Assembly (NCBI GenBank): GCA_032718475.1
Contig: JAUCBJ010004174.1
Location: forward strand, 25,664-89,663
Source of the DNA: Nemertoderma westbladi
Taxonomy: Eukaryota > Xenacoelomorpha > Nemertodermatida > Nemertodermatidae
DNA: 64,000 nt
Direction of reading: 5' to 3'
Positions 1 through 12,225 of this stretch are shown here, piece after piece; within the stretch, counting starts at the first letter, position 1; each line of letters opens with the position of its first letter. Below the pieces are notes generated by a model. That model searched no databases, had not been told where the DNA came from, and saw only the letters and a program-made list of their open reading frames with translations. The position numbers were made by a program, and so were the translations under genes.

Positions 1-900
1 ACAAAAAGTTCGGATTAACTTCATATATTGAGGTTTTAAATAACAAATTAATTAAAGTAGAAATTAATTCAATAGTTGTTTTATATAATACAATTTATTT
101 ATAGGAATATATACTATAAAAATAATTTATTGATAAACATATATATGTACAAATACAATGACAATCACAGATAATTTACATTTTGTTTGAGTCTAAATAA
201 TACCGTCCTCTGTCCGGTTGACAATTAGTGAATTTTAAATAGATTCATTCATCTAATTTCCATATATAATTCCCAAATAGCGGTGTAACCGTATACAATT
301 ATAATTATTTGCGATATATGAGCTTTTAAAAAAAACTAATGTGAATCAGTCTTAGGCTTTATGAAGTAGCACAGAATTGATTTTTCGAAGTACAAAATAC
401 CGGTGGACTAACGTCGACTTTTTAAATATTTACAGTGCAGGCAGAGCGGAGAACGGATGTTATACAATGTGATGTCAAATTGTCTATCGCTATCCTCATA
501 GCAATCTGTAGTAAGCTATATGTTTTGTCAATGACAAAAGAAACAACATTGTTAAATATTCATAAAACTTTATACGAAAATACGAAAGTTTAAATTCCAT
601 TTTGCACAGACATTCCCTAAACTAATTTAGCCTTGATGCTATTTAGAAGGTTATTAGATTATATTCGTCTAGTCAACTTGTAATACTGTACTGATGATAA
701 TAATACTTCTTGTGAAATTATTATAAGCTGACGAAATCAAAAATGAATGTAATTTTAAAATTATCTGAAAAATTGGGAAGTTGATAGCTGTTGTCAGAAG
801 ATGAGGCCGATATTATATAACAAATTACATAAAAACAACCAAATTAGTACAAAATGTGACGTAAAATAGTAGACAGAGGCACAATAAAGGCATTCCTCCA
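1..900. other. AT-rich non-coding DNA
   Basis: No ORF, exon-like block or recognisable repeat is visible. It lies downstream of the terminal exon of the minus-strand gene. Confidence 0.5.
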
Positions 901-911
901 AATCGTGTTGG

Positions 912-1010
912 GTGCAGCAGACATTCAGACAGTCGGATTCAACACCATGGTAGGTGCAGACATTCAGACAGTCGGATTCAACACCATGGTAGGTGCAGAC
1001 ATTCAGACAT
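912..1010. repeat. 39-bp tandem repeat, about 2.5 copies
   Basis: ACATTCAGAC recurs at 921, 960 and 999 with nearly identical sequence between. It sits just past the polyA signal of the minus-strand gene. Confidence 0.8.
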
Positions 1011-1031
1011 CGAGGATGGGTGCATCTTCAG

Positions 1032-1037
1032 TTTATT
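1032..1037 (-). terminator. PolyA signal AATAAA
   Basis: The plus strand reads TTTATT, AATAAA on the coding strand, close behind the stop at 1058. This supports 1171-1058 being a true last exon. Confidence 0.5.
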
Positions 1038-1057
1038 TACATTCAAGTCTCTTTCGA

Positions 1058-1171
1058 CTAACCCTTCAGTAAATGTGGGGCAGCAAAGGAAGTCTTTCTT
1101 TCATAACCTCTGGCACCCCTACTACTGGCTATTGATCCACTCCTTGAAGTACGGTCTGATTCACTAGGCTC
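1058..1171 (-). CDS. Terminal exon of the Ser/Arg-rich gene
   Basis: The acceptor GACTTTTAG precedes 1171. Phase 0 entry matches the phase 0 exit of the exon at 8725. It encodes 37 residues (starting EPSESDRTSRSG) and stops with TAG at 1058-1060. A minus-strand AATAAA lies about 20 bases beyond the stop (plus-strand TTTATT near 1032). The intervening 7.5-kb intron is mostly minisatellite. Confidence 0.65.
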   Translation of the reverse strand, partial: EPSESDRTSRSGSIASSRGARGYERKTSFAAPHLLKG

Positions 1172-1554
1172 CTAAAAGTCAAAACAATTTAAGTTAAATC
1201 GAAACGGGGTCTAGAAAACAAACGCCTAAACTATTGTATGTCAGGTGCCCGATTATTAATTTTAATATAGAAAAATAAAGTACCAATTTGATTTAAATTA
1301 GAAATGTTTAATATTTCGTGTTCTATAATAACTACAGTAGGTCAATTAATGCAATTAAACATTAAACCAAAGTTGGTACAATGTAGTCTGTCAAAATATT
1401 TAAAAGTTTAAAAGGAATTGCGTGGGAGGACAAGCAGTTCTCCAGTCTGCCGCTTAGAAACGATCCTAATATTATTCGCTTTAATTTGCGTTCTAGAATA
1501 TATTATATTTTAAGCAAAATTTCAATTAGTCGTTAGCCACATAATGTATATCCA

Positions 1555-1589
<35 letters not shown>
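1555..1589. repeat. (CA)n microsatellite
   Basis: About 17 uninterrupted CA dinucleotides. Confidence 0.95.
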
Positions 1590-1591
<2 letters not shown>

Positions 1592-1780
1592 CAACTGTAT
1601 ATCCAGACATACACACCAATACCCCCATACGTTATGTGAACACATCTTTATATAATATTTATTGGGGTTTTTTCGTCAATCTAATTAATGTATTAAAGGT
1701 TTATTGCATGTGTCCTATTACACGTAAAAACCTAGGAAGTAAATGGTTTAGTGTAGCAAATAAATTATTTGTTCACCTAT

Positions 1781-4700
1781 CACTGAACTGCCTCTACAAC
1801 GTTCGCTCCACAGTAACTAACCTTAGACAGCGAACCCGAACTGCCTCTACAACGTTCGCTCCACAGTAACTAACCTTAGACAGCGAACCCGAACTGCCTC
1901 TACAACGTTCGGTCCACAGTAACTAACCTTAGACAGCGAACCCGAACTGCCTCTACAACGTTCGGTCCACAGTAACTAACCTTAGACAGCGAACCCGAAC
2001 TGCCTCTACAACGTTCGCTCCACAGTAACTAACCTTAGACAGCGAACCCGAACTGCCTCTACAACGTTCGCTCCACAGTAACTAACCTTAGACAGCGAAC
2101 CCGAACTGCCTGTACAACGTTCGCTCCACAGTAACTAACCTTAGACAGCGAGCCCGAACTGCCTCCACAACGTTCGCTCCACAGTAACTAACCTTAGACA
2201 GCGAACCCGATGGTTTACTGAACTGCCTCTACAACGTTCGCTCCACAGTAACTAACCTTAGACAGCGAACCCGAACTGCCTCTACAACGTTCGCTCCACA
2301 GTAACTAACCTTAGACAGCGAACCCGAACTGCCTCTACAACGTTCGCTCCACAGTAACTAACCTTAGACAGCGAACCCGAACTGCCTCTACAACCGCTCC
2401 ACAGTAACTAACCTTAGATAGCGAACCCGAACTGCCTCTACAACGTTCGCTCCACAGTAACTAACCTTAGACAGCGACCCCGATGGTTTACTGAACTGCC
2501 TCTACAGCGTTCGCTCCACAGTAACTAACCTTAGACAGCGAACCCGAACTGCCTCCACAACGTTCGCTCCATAGTAACTAACCTTAGACAGCGAACCCGT
2601 ACTGCCTCTACAACGTTCGTTCCACAGTAACTAACCTTAGACAGCGAACCCGAACTGCCTCTACAACGTTCGCTCCACAGTAACTAACCTTAGACAGCGA
2701 ACCCGAACTGCCTCTACAACGTTCGCTCCACAGTAACTAACCTTAGACAGCGAACCCGAACTGCCTCTACAACGTTCGCTCCACAGTAACTAACCTTAGA
2801 TAGCGAACCCGAACTGCCTCTACAACGTTCGCTCCACAGTAACTAACCTTAGGCGGCGAACCCGAACTGCCTCTACAACGTTCGCTCCACAGTAACTAAC
2901 CTTAGACAGCGAACCCGTACTGCCTCTACAACGTTCGTTCCACAGTAACTAACCTTAGATAGCGAACCCGAACTGCCTCTACAACGTTCGCTCCACAGTA
3001 ACTAACCTTAGGCGGCGAACCCGAACTGCCTCTACAACGTTCGTTCCACAGTAACTAACCTTAGACAGCGAACCCGAACTGCCTCCACAACGTTCGCTCC
3101 ATAGTAACTAACCTTAGACAGCGAACCCGAACTGCCTCTACAACGTTCGTTCCACAGTAACTAACCTTAGACAGCGAACCCGAACTGCCTCTACAACGTT
3201 CGTTCCACAGTAACTAACCTTAGACAGCGAACCCGTACTGCCTCTACAACGTTCGTTCCACAGTAACTAACCTTAGACAGCGAACCCGAACTGCCTCTAC
3301 AACGTTCGCTCCACAGTAACTAACCTTAGGCGGCGAACCCGAACTGCCTCTACAACGTTCGCTCCACAGTAACTAACCTTAGACAGCGAACCCGAACTGC
3401 CTCTACAACGTTCGCTCCACAGTAACTAACCTTAGACAGCGAACCCGAACTGCCTCCACAACGTTCGCTCCATAGTAACTAACCTTAGACAGCGAACCCG
3501 AACAGCCTCTACAACGTTTGCTCCACTGTAACTAACCTTAGACAGCGAACCCGAACAGCCTCTACAACGTTTGCTCCACTGTAACTAACCTTAGACAGCG
3601 AACCCGAACTGCCTCTACAACGTTCGTTCCACAGTAACTAACCTTAGACAGCGAACCCGTACTGCCTCTACAACGTTCGTTCCACTGTAACTAACCTTAG
3701 ACAGCGAACCCGAACTGCCTCCACAACGTTCGTTCCACAGTAACTAACCTTAGACAGCGAACCCGTACTGCCTCTACAACGTTCGTTCCACTGTAACTAA
3801 CCTTAGACAGCGAACCCGAACTGCCTCCACAACGTTCGCTCCACAGTAACTAACCTTAGACAGCGAACCCGAACTGCCTCTACAACGTTCGCTCCACAGT
3901 AACTAACCTTATACAGCGAACCCGAACTGCCTCTACAACGTTCGTTCCACAGTAACTAACCTTAGACAGCGAACCCGTACTGCCTCTACAACGTTCGTTC
4001 CACTGTAACTAACCTTAGACAGCGAACCCGTACTGCCTCTACAACGTTCGTTCCACTGTAACTAACCTTAGACAGCGAACCCGAACTGCCTCTACAACGT
4101 TCGTTCCACAGTAACTAACCTTAGACAGCGAACCCGTACTGCCTCTACAACGTTCGTTCCACTGTAACTAACCTTAGACAGCGAACCCGTACTGCCTCTA
4201 CAACGTTCGTTCCACTGTAACTAACCTTAGACAGCGAACCCGAACTGCCTCTACAACGTTCGTTCCACAGTAACTAACCTTAGACAGCGAACCCGTACTG
4301 CCTCTACAACGTTCGTTCCACTGTAACTAACCTTAGACAGCGAACCCGTTCTGCCTCTACAACGTTCGCTCCTCAGTAACTAACCTTAGACAGCGAACCC
4401 GTACTGCCTCTACAACGTTCGTTCCACTGTAACTAACCTTAGACAGCGAACCCGAACTGCCTCTACAACGTTCGCTCCACAGTAACTAACCTTAGACAGC
4501 GAACCCGTACTGCCTCTACAACGTTCGTTCCACAGTAACTAACCTTAGACAGCGAACCCGTACTGCCTCTACAACGTTCGTTCCACTGTAACTAACCTTA
4601 GACAGCGAACCCGAACTGCCTCCACAACGTTCGCTCCACAGTAACTAACCTTAGACAGCGAACCCGAACTGCCTCTACAACGTTCGCTCCACAGTAACTA

Positions 4701-7700
4701 ACCTTATACAGCGAACCCGAACTGCCTCTACAACGTTCGTTCCACAGTAACTAACCTTAGACAGCGAACCCGAACAGCCTCTACAACGTTTGCTCCACTG
4801 TAACTAACCTTAGACAGCGAACCCGAACAGCCTCTACAACGTTTGCTCCACTGTAACTAACCTTAGACAGCGAACCCGAACTGCCTCTACAACGTTTGCT
4901 CCACAGTAACTAACCTTAGACAGCGAACCCGAACTGCCTCTACAACGTTCGCTCCACAGTAACTAACCTTAGACAGCGAACCCGAACTGCCTCTACAACG
5001 TTCGCTCCACAGTAACTAACCTTAGACAGCGAACCCGAACTGCCTCTACAACGTTCGCTCCACAGTAACTAACCTTAGACAGCGAACCCGAACAGCCTCT
5101 ACAACGTTTGCTCCACTGTAACTAACCTTAGACAGCGAACCCGAACAGCCTCTACAACGTTTGCTCCACTGTAACTAACCTTAGACAGCGAACCCGAACT
5201 GCCTCTACAACGTTTGCTCCACAGTAACTAACCTTAGACAGCGAACCCGAACTGCCTCTACAACGTTCGTTCCACAGTAACTAACCTTAGACAGCGAACC
5301 CGAACAGCCTCTACAACGTTTGCTCCACTGTAACTAACCTTAGACAGCGAACCCGAACAGCCTCTACAACGTTTGCTCCACTGTAACTAACCTTAGACAG
5401 CGAACCCGAACTGCCTCTACAACGTTTGCTCCACAGTAACTAACCTTAGACAGCGAACCCGAACTGCCTCTACAACGTTCGCTCCACAGTAACTAACCTT
5501 AGACAGCGAACCCGAACTGCCTCTACAACGTTCGCTCCACAGTAACTAACCTTATACAGCGAACCCGAACTGCCTCTACAACGTTCGTTCCACAGTAACT
5601 AACCTTAGACAGCGAACCCGAACTGCCTCTACAACGTTCGCTCCACAGTAACTAACCTTATACAGCGAACCCGAACTGCCTCTACAACGTTCGTTCCACA
5701 GTAACTAACCTTAGACAGCGAACCCGTACTGCCTCTACAACGTTCGTTCCACTGTAACTAACCTTAGACAGCGAACCCGTACTGCCTCTACAACGTTCGT
5801 TCCACTGTAACTAACCTTAGACAGCGAACCCGTACTGCCTCTACAACGTTCGTTCCACAGTAACTAACCTTAGACAGCGAACCCGTACTGCCTCTACAAC
5901 GTTCGTTCCACTGTAACTAACCTTAGACAGCGAACCCGAACTGCCTCCACAACGTTCGCTCCACAGTAACTAACCTTAGACAGCGAACCCGAACTGCCTC
6001 TACAACGTTCGCTCCACAGTAACTAACCTTATACAGCGAACCCGAACTGCCTCTACAACGTTCGTTCCACAGTAACTAACCTTAGACAGCGAACCCGAAC
6101 AGCCTCTACAACGTTTGCTCCACTGTAACTAACCTTAGACAGCGAACCCGAACAGCCTCTACAACGTTTGCTCCACTGTAACTAACCTTAGACAGCGAAC
6201 CCGAACTGCCTCTACAACGTTTGCTCCACAGTAACTAACCTTAGACAGCGAACCCGAACTGCCTCTACAACGTTCGCTCCACAGTAACTAACCTTAGACA
6301 GCGAACCCGAACTGCCTCTACAACGTTCGCTCCACAGTAACTAACCTTAGACAGCGAACCCGAACTGCCTCTACAACGTTCGCTCCACAGTAACTAACCT
6401 TAGACAGCGAACCCGAACTGCCTCTACAACGTTCGCTCCACAGTAACTAACCTTAGACAGCGAACCCGATGGTTTACTGAACTGCCTCTACAACGTTCGT
6501 TCCACAGTAACTAACCTTAGACAGCGAACCCGAACTGCCTCTACAACGTTCGCTCCACAGTAACTAACCTTAGACAGCGAACCCGATGGTTTACTGAACT
6601 GCCTCTACAACGTTCGTTCCACAGTAACTAACCTTAGACAGCGAACCCGAACTGCCTCTACAACGTTCGCTCAACAGTAACTAACCTTAGACAGCGAACC
6701 CGAACTGCCTCTACAACGTTCGCTCCACGGTAACTAACCTTAGACAGCGAACCAGAACTGCCTCTACAACGTTCGTTCCACAGTAACTAACCTTAGACAG
6801 CGAACCCGAACTGCCTCTACAACGTTCGCTCCTCAGTAACTAACCTTAGACAGCGAACCCGATGGTTTACTGAACTGCCTCTACAACGTTCGCTCTACAG
6901 TAACTAACCTTAGACAGCGAACCCGAACTGCCTCTACAACGTTCGCTCCACAGTAACTAACCTTAGACAGCGAACCCGAACTGCCTGTACAACGTTCGCT
7001 CCACAGTAACTAACCTTAGACAGCGAACCCGAACTGCCTGTACAACGTTCGCTCCACAGTAACTAACCTTAGACAGCGAACCAGAACTGCCTCTACAACG
7101 TTCGTTCCACAGTAACTAACCTTAGACAGCGAACCCGAACTGCCTCTACAACGTTCGCTCCACAGTAACTAACCTTAGACAGCGAACCCGAACTGCCTCT
7201 ACAACGTTCGCTCCACAGTAACTAACCTTAGACAGTGAACCCGAACTGCCTCTACAACGTTCGTTCCACAGTAACTAACCTTAGACAGCGAACCAGAACT
7301 GCCTCTACAACGTTCGCTCCATAGTAACTAACCTTAGACAGCGAACCCGTTCTGCCTCTACAACGTTCGCTCCTCAGTAACTAACCTTAGACAGCGAACC
7401 CGAACTGCCTCTACAACGTTCGCTCCACAGTAACTAACCTTAGACAGCGAACCCGAACTGCCTCTACAACGTTCGCTCCATAGTAACTAACCTTAGACAG
7501 CGAACCCGAACTGCCTCTACAACGTTCGCTCCACAGTAACTAACCTTAGACAGCGAACCCGAACTGCCTCTACAACGTTCGCTCCACAGTAACTAACCTT
7601 AGACAGCGAACCCGAACTGCCTCTACAACGTTCGCTCCACAGTAACTAACCTTAGACAGTGAACCCGAACTGCCTCTACAACGTTCGCTCCACAGTAACT

Positions 7701-8262
7701 AACCTTAGACAGCGAACCCGAACTGCCTCTACAACGTTCGCTCCACAGTAACTAACCTTAGACAGCGAACCCGAACTGCCTCTACAACGTTCGCTCCACA
7801 GTAACTAACCTTAGACAGCGAACCCGAACTGCCTCTACAACGTTCGCTCCACAGTAACTAACCTTAGACAGCGAACCCGAACTGCCTCTACAACGTTCGC
7901 TCCACAGTAACTAACCTTAGACAGCGACCCCGATGGTTTACTGAACTGCCTCTACAACGTTCGCTCCACAGTAACTAACCTTAGACAGCGAACCCGAACT
8001 GCCTCTACAACGTTCGCTCCACAGTAACTAACCTTAGGCGGCGAACCCGAACTGCCTCTACAACGTTCGCTCCACAGTAACTAACCTTAGACAGCGAACC
8101 CGAACTGCCTCTACAACGTTCGCTCCACAGTAACTAACCTTAGACAGCGAACCCGAACTGCCTCTACAACGTTCGCTCCACAGTAACTAACCTTAGACAG
8201 CGAACCCGAACTGCCTCTACAACCGCTCCACCGTAACTAACCTTAGACAGCGAACCCGATGG
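1781..8262. repeat. 53-bp minisatellite, about 122 copies
   Basis: A head-to-tail array with a strict 53-base period fills most of the intron between 8725 and 1171. Each unit contains GTTCGCT and, 22 bases later, its reverse complement AGCGAAC. Variants recur in blocks (GTTCGTT, GTTTGCT, CCACTG for CCACAG, TATACAGCG for TAGACAGCG, GCCTCCACA). At about eight places an extra TGGTTTACTGA follows CCCGA. The repeating variant combinations imply higher-order units formed by recent amplification. The short ORFs across it are artefacts of repetition. Confidence 0.97.
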
Positions 8263-8724
8263 TTTTTTCCGCGCTCCCGGTGGGGGACGTAGAACGGCCC
8301 CGGCTGGTGGCCCTTCCCGTTTTATTTCCTGCCGTTCGTGGGGCGACAGACTCGAGTCCGAGTCGATAGCCACCCGACTAGCCTAGGTAGAGGGAAATAA
8401 AGTGAGTTGGAGAGAAATAAAGTGAAAGGCTATGAAATTAGATATGTTAGGATATCTTTTAATTATTATTATATTATAATAAGTTTTTCAGAAATGGGAA
8501 AAATGAGAAAGCGCATCAAAATTTATTTATTTAAATTATTATAAAAGTTATAATATATTAATTATAAGCGGGTTAAGGATGAAGGATAATATAATATATT
8601 ATATTAATTAATTACAATGTGTCGAACCACTTTGTATGTCATCAACACTAGATAATTATGCGATCGTTGAGTTATAAGGTATGTTTATGTATATTATGGT
8701 ACGTCGTTAAATACCTATACCTAC
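8263..8724. other. GC-rich flank, then AT-rich intron
   Basis: A GC-rich block (8263-8390) follows the minisatellite, with two GAGNGAAATAAAGTGA repeats near 8390-8425. An AT-rich stretch then leads to the exon donor at 8724. No coding signal is seen. Confidence 0.5.
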
Positions 8725-9253
8725 CTCTTTAGTCTTTGTGATAGTTCGTTCACGTGACGGAGGTCTGTCTCCTTTAAGCTCGGCTCGCTTCGAACCACCT
8801 CGTAGACTATCCCGGCTAGACCGCGATCCAGTTGAACTACTTTTACTCAATGGTGGACTTTCCCGTTTCGGGGGTGGACTTTCCCGTTTCGGGGGTGGAC
8901 TTTCCCGTTTCGGTGGTGGACTTTCCCGTTTCGGCGGTGGTGGACTTTCTTGTTTCGGAGGTGGTGGACTCTCGCGATTAGAAGTGGCTGCGTTGTTGGT
9001 TTGTCGGTCGGTCTCCACAGCTGCTTTAGTTTTACGTTCAGATTGTTTCATTTCCTCTCTAGTAGAACTCGCTGTACTCTTCCGATCGTCATCTCTAGTA
9101 GAACTAGCTGCGCTCTTCCTGTCGTCCTCCTTGGGGTCCTGCTTCTTGGCGGAATCTCGCGTTGCGGTTGACGATTTGCTCTGACGACGATGATCGCTTC
9201 GATCGCTCGATGATGAACTACTCGAACTCGAAGAGGATGAAGATGACGATGAT
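8725..9253 (-). CDS. Ser/Arg/Pro-rich exon of partial gene
   Basis: The acceptor ATCTTTGTAG precedes 9253 and the donor AAAGAG|GTAGGT follows 8725. The frame has one leading base and then 176 open codons. The exon encodes a poly-Ser run, a basic/acidic stretch with two RKS.ASSTR repeats, five or six copies of a KRESPPP motif (repeating about every 21-24 bases), and a Ser/Arg-rich end. The protein would be largely disordered. It needs a phase-2 donor upstream that I could not find, so it is either a separate gene or a further 3' part of the ERICH3-like gene on the same strand. Confidence 0.65.
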
Positions 9254-9589
9254 CTACAAAGATTATAAGAAAACGCCAAGTTTATTAGTCAAGTTAAGTA
9301 TTTACAGTATCTATTGTTAGGTTATCTTTTTATATTTAAAGTGATAATAAAATACATTAATGAAGTTAGATATTAAACTGTAGTGCGGCATAGACAAACT
9401 CTTTCACCTTTAATTATGACTCCTATCTATGGCAGCGCGATAGCATTCGCGATACCTAAACGCAACCTGGTTCGTTCGCATGGATGAGATAGCGATAACG
9501 ATGTAACTGATCCAACATAGAGCCTTATTCGGGGAACGGACCGTATCTGCTATCTTGCTATCGTTTAAACTCCATTACTGGGACGATAG

Positions 9590-9665
9590 TATTAGCCTTA
9601 TGCGCGTGCGGCTGTTGAGGCTACAGTATTAGCCAAAGGCGCGTGCGGCAGTTGAGGCTACAGTA
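9590..9665. repeat. Tandem duplication of about 40 bp
   Basis: TAGTATTAGCC...GCGCGTGCGGC.GTTGAGGCTACA occurs twice back to back, with a few differences. It lies upstream of the exon at 9253. Confidence 0.75.
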
Positions 9666-9786
9666 AAGCCTAAAACTGTACGAAAAAGTAAAGAGCTTGT
9701 TCGAAACCCAGTGTCATATTTCCACATGTATTCTTTATTGTACCAAATACTAATTTCATATTGAACTAAAAATTATATATATACAT

Positions 9787-10022
9787 ACAATATTGCAATG
9801 TTCTAGAGTTAATATACGGAAATAATAACCTGAAGCGAATAAAACTGAATAATCACTGATGCCGTTCCAGAAGCAAATTAACCTGTATAATTACCGAGGC
9901 CGCAGGCCGAGGTTATTATATTAGGTTAATTTGCTGAAGGATAAGGCAGAAGTGATTATTACAGTTTTATTCGCTGAAGGTTTTTATTTCCGTATATTAA
10001 CTCTAGAACATTGCAATATTGT
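9787..10022. mobile_element. Foldback MITE (long hairpin)
   Basis: ACAATATTGCAATG at 9787 begins an arm of about 110 bases. The arm is repeated in reverse complement and ends CATTGCAATATTGT at 10022; the centre is GGCCGCAGGCC. Matching internal blocks include CGGAAATAA/TTATTTCCG and GCGAATAAAACTG/CAGTTTTATTCGC. There is no ORF. The structure fits a miniature inverted-repeat element; I could not define a clear target duplication or family. Confidence 0.8.
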
Positions 10023-12225
10023 GTTTATTGTTAATTAGAGCATATTGAACGAACAACATGACAGCATACTTTGTATTTTTAAGGATCGTGTTCTAATACA
10101 AATACGCGTATTCAATTTTTTCAAGCCTTGCGTAGCATTTAAATCCATTTCCTTGAATTAATATCGCTCCAGAGGTCGTGGGGTTCTTCCCCTGCAGGCG
10201 GGCCAGGATAGTTTTCGTTTTGGCACAAATGCTAAGGGACTAACCAAACAGGGCGCGCGCATATTTGCTTTGTTACTTAAATGGTCGTTAAATGAGTACC
10301 AGTTATCTCTTTGCCTGTAAGGAGTATAGTTCTGAGGGGTCTATACTGGAAATGAGTCGTGAGACCTTCTTTTCTATTTTTCGTACTTGTTACAAGGAGG
10401 TCTCCTTGTTTTTTTTCATTTCCGCACTCATTGCCTCTAACATAAGGTAAGGACGATACGACCGAATCTGTGCAACTACTGTATATTTTTTTCATTATCT
10501 TATTTAATTAATTGTTGCAGAAATCACGTTATTTTATTTTCTTCAATACTAGGCTCTTTTCACTGATAAATAAATAAAGATAAACCAAATTTACTATGGA
10601 TATTCGTAATAATAATACGATTTGTTGGTATTTTTAAAAACACTAGCTACTGTACCATTTTTATGAATAGACTAACTACCATTGAAAACACTAGCTACCA
10701 CAAAAATTAAACATGTAACGAGTCGGAAATATGTTCCAGAACATAAATCACTAGCCAAAACAGCTATACAAAGGCAGAATTATGGTGACACGGGTTAGTT
10801 AGTTACACTAGTAGCCCCCCCCCCCCCCCCCCACCCGGTAAAATTTAATGAAATTAATAAGATGGCAAACAACGAAAAGATCTTAAGTTTTTGTATGCCG
10901 TTTCTATCTAATTTAATGATGCTCGCATGGCTTTTGGTGAGGTCAGATTGTAATAAGAGTTATCATTCTTACGAATACTGGAGTAGAATTTAAAGTGCCA
11001 ATCTGTCAATCTTATTGAGATGGTCATTTTGCTTAATGTGAAATATATAGCTACAGTACATTATTGAAAGAAACCGTAGCAAGTTTGGTATATTGCTGTA
11101 CCATAGGATAATACATAAAATTATATGAATATACTGCAACATATATTTTCTAGAATCCCGTATCAGAGCAATTTCTAAGAAAAGAGTATAATTTTAGGAA
11201 AAAACAACATTTATAGAACATTTTTTTTAAATTATACGATTATAATTTTACCTAGTTTCCGTAGCAATATGCGAAAATTAACAATAAACATATATATTTA
11301 AATAACTTTGCATTAACAGCTCAACTTCAACTTATTTATTTAGAATGAAAACTATTCAGACTTTCGTTGGCAGTAACTTTGTTGCAGGAACACGACGCAT
11401 TGGAACTTCCATGAAATAATTTACTCGCCGTTACCAGCTGGGAGATAGAAATAATATATAATGTAGAAATATCGTATTTATATTGAATGTCGCAGACAGT
11501 GGCGCACATTGACCGCAAGTAAAAAGTAGGATCTTCAGAGCAAATTTATCGCAAGGGAAATAAAGTCTAGTTTATTGTTTTGGTTAGAATTCCCCGCCGG
11601 TTCATATCTATAGGATTTTATTGAAACTTTGGCGGCAATCGGCGTTCAATATCAGTAATATAATATAATATATTTTCAGAACCAGAAAATCATATCAAAA
11701 TTGATACCCCAAATATGTAAACACTAAAACACAGTTCTGGAACCCTGCAGCGAAACTGAAAACCATCATCAGACAACAGTTATTATTACACCATGTCCTG
11801 GAATATAATGTCGTAATTCATTGACTTGGCACCCCCTTTTCTACTAATCTTAATGAGATTGCATGACATTTGCATGAAAACAGAGATAATTTCACCTCCC
11901 CCATCCTTGTTGGGTGGGGCAGAACTTCGCATTCATTCATTATCTACAAGCTTTTAAAAATAGTGTCTACGGTGATATTTCAACAATTCCACTGCAGTTA
12001 TTATTCAACCTTATAGTAATGATTAGTACCAATGGAAAGCTGGCCATGCTAGGATTCCAAATATGATAAATTCCAAAACATTTGAATTTGGTTGGGAAAT
12101 AACTGAGATATGGGCAGTAGAAAGTTGCACGTATTTGTGTCCGCTGCTGACCATTTATTATATTTAATAAGTGCAACATTGGAACATTTTGTTTATCTCA
12201 TAAGTAGAAGAGTAACTTTAAAGAG
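10023..12225. other. Non-coding region, no gene seen
   Basis: An AT-rich stretch with an 18-base poly-C run (10815-10832). Around 11500 the minus strand has a short block related to a block near 58660-58730 (ACTTGCGGTCAA followed by GTGCGCCACT), which suggests an unnamed dispersed repeat. No supported exon or ORF. Confidence 0.45.

Noticed and set aside
1636-1869. 77-codon plus frame running into the minisatellite
   Set aside because: Ends inside the 53-bp repeat and has no coding character.
8738-9184. 148-codon plus frame
   Set aside because: Shadow of the Ser/Arg/Pro-rich minus exon, open because of its 21-24 base repeats.
10277-10495. 72-codon minus frame
   Set aside because: No splice context, motif or polyA signal; composition like the surrounding AT-rich DNA.
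11336-11518. Minus frame ending next to AATAAATAAG, considered as a last exon
   Set aside because: The upstream TCTCCCAG could be an acceptor, but the peptide is short and featureless and the region shares a block with 58.6-58.7 kb, so a repeat is more likely.
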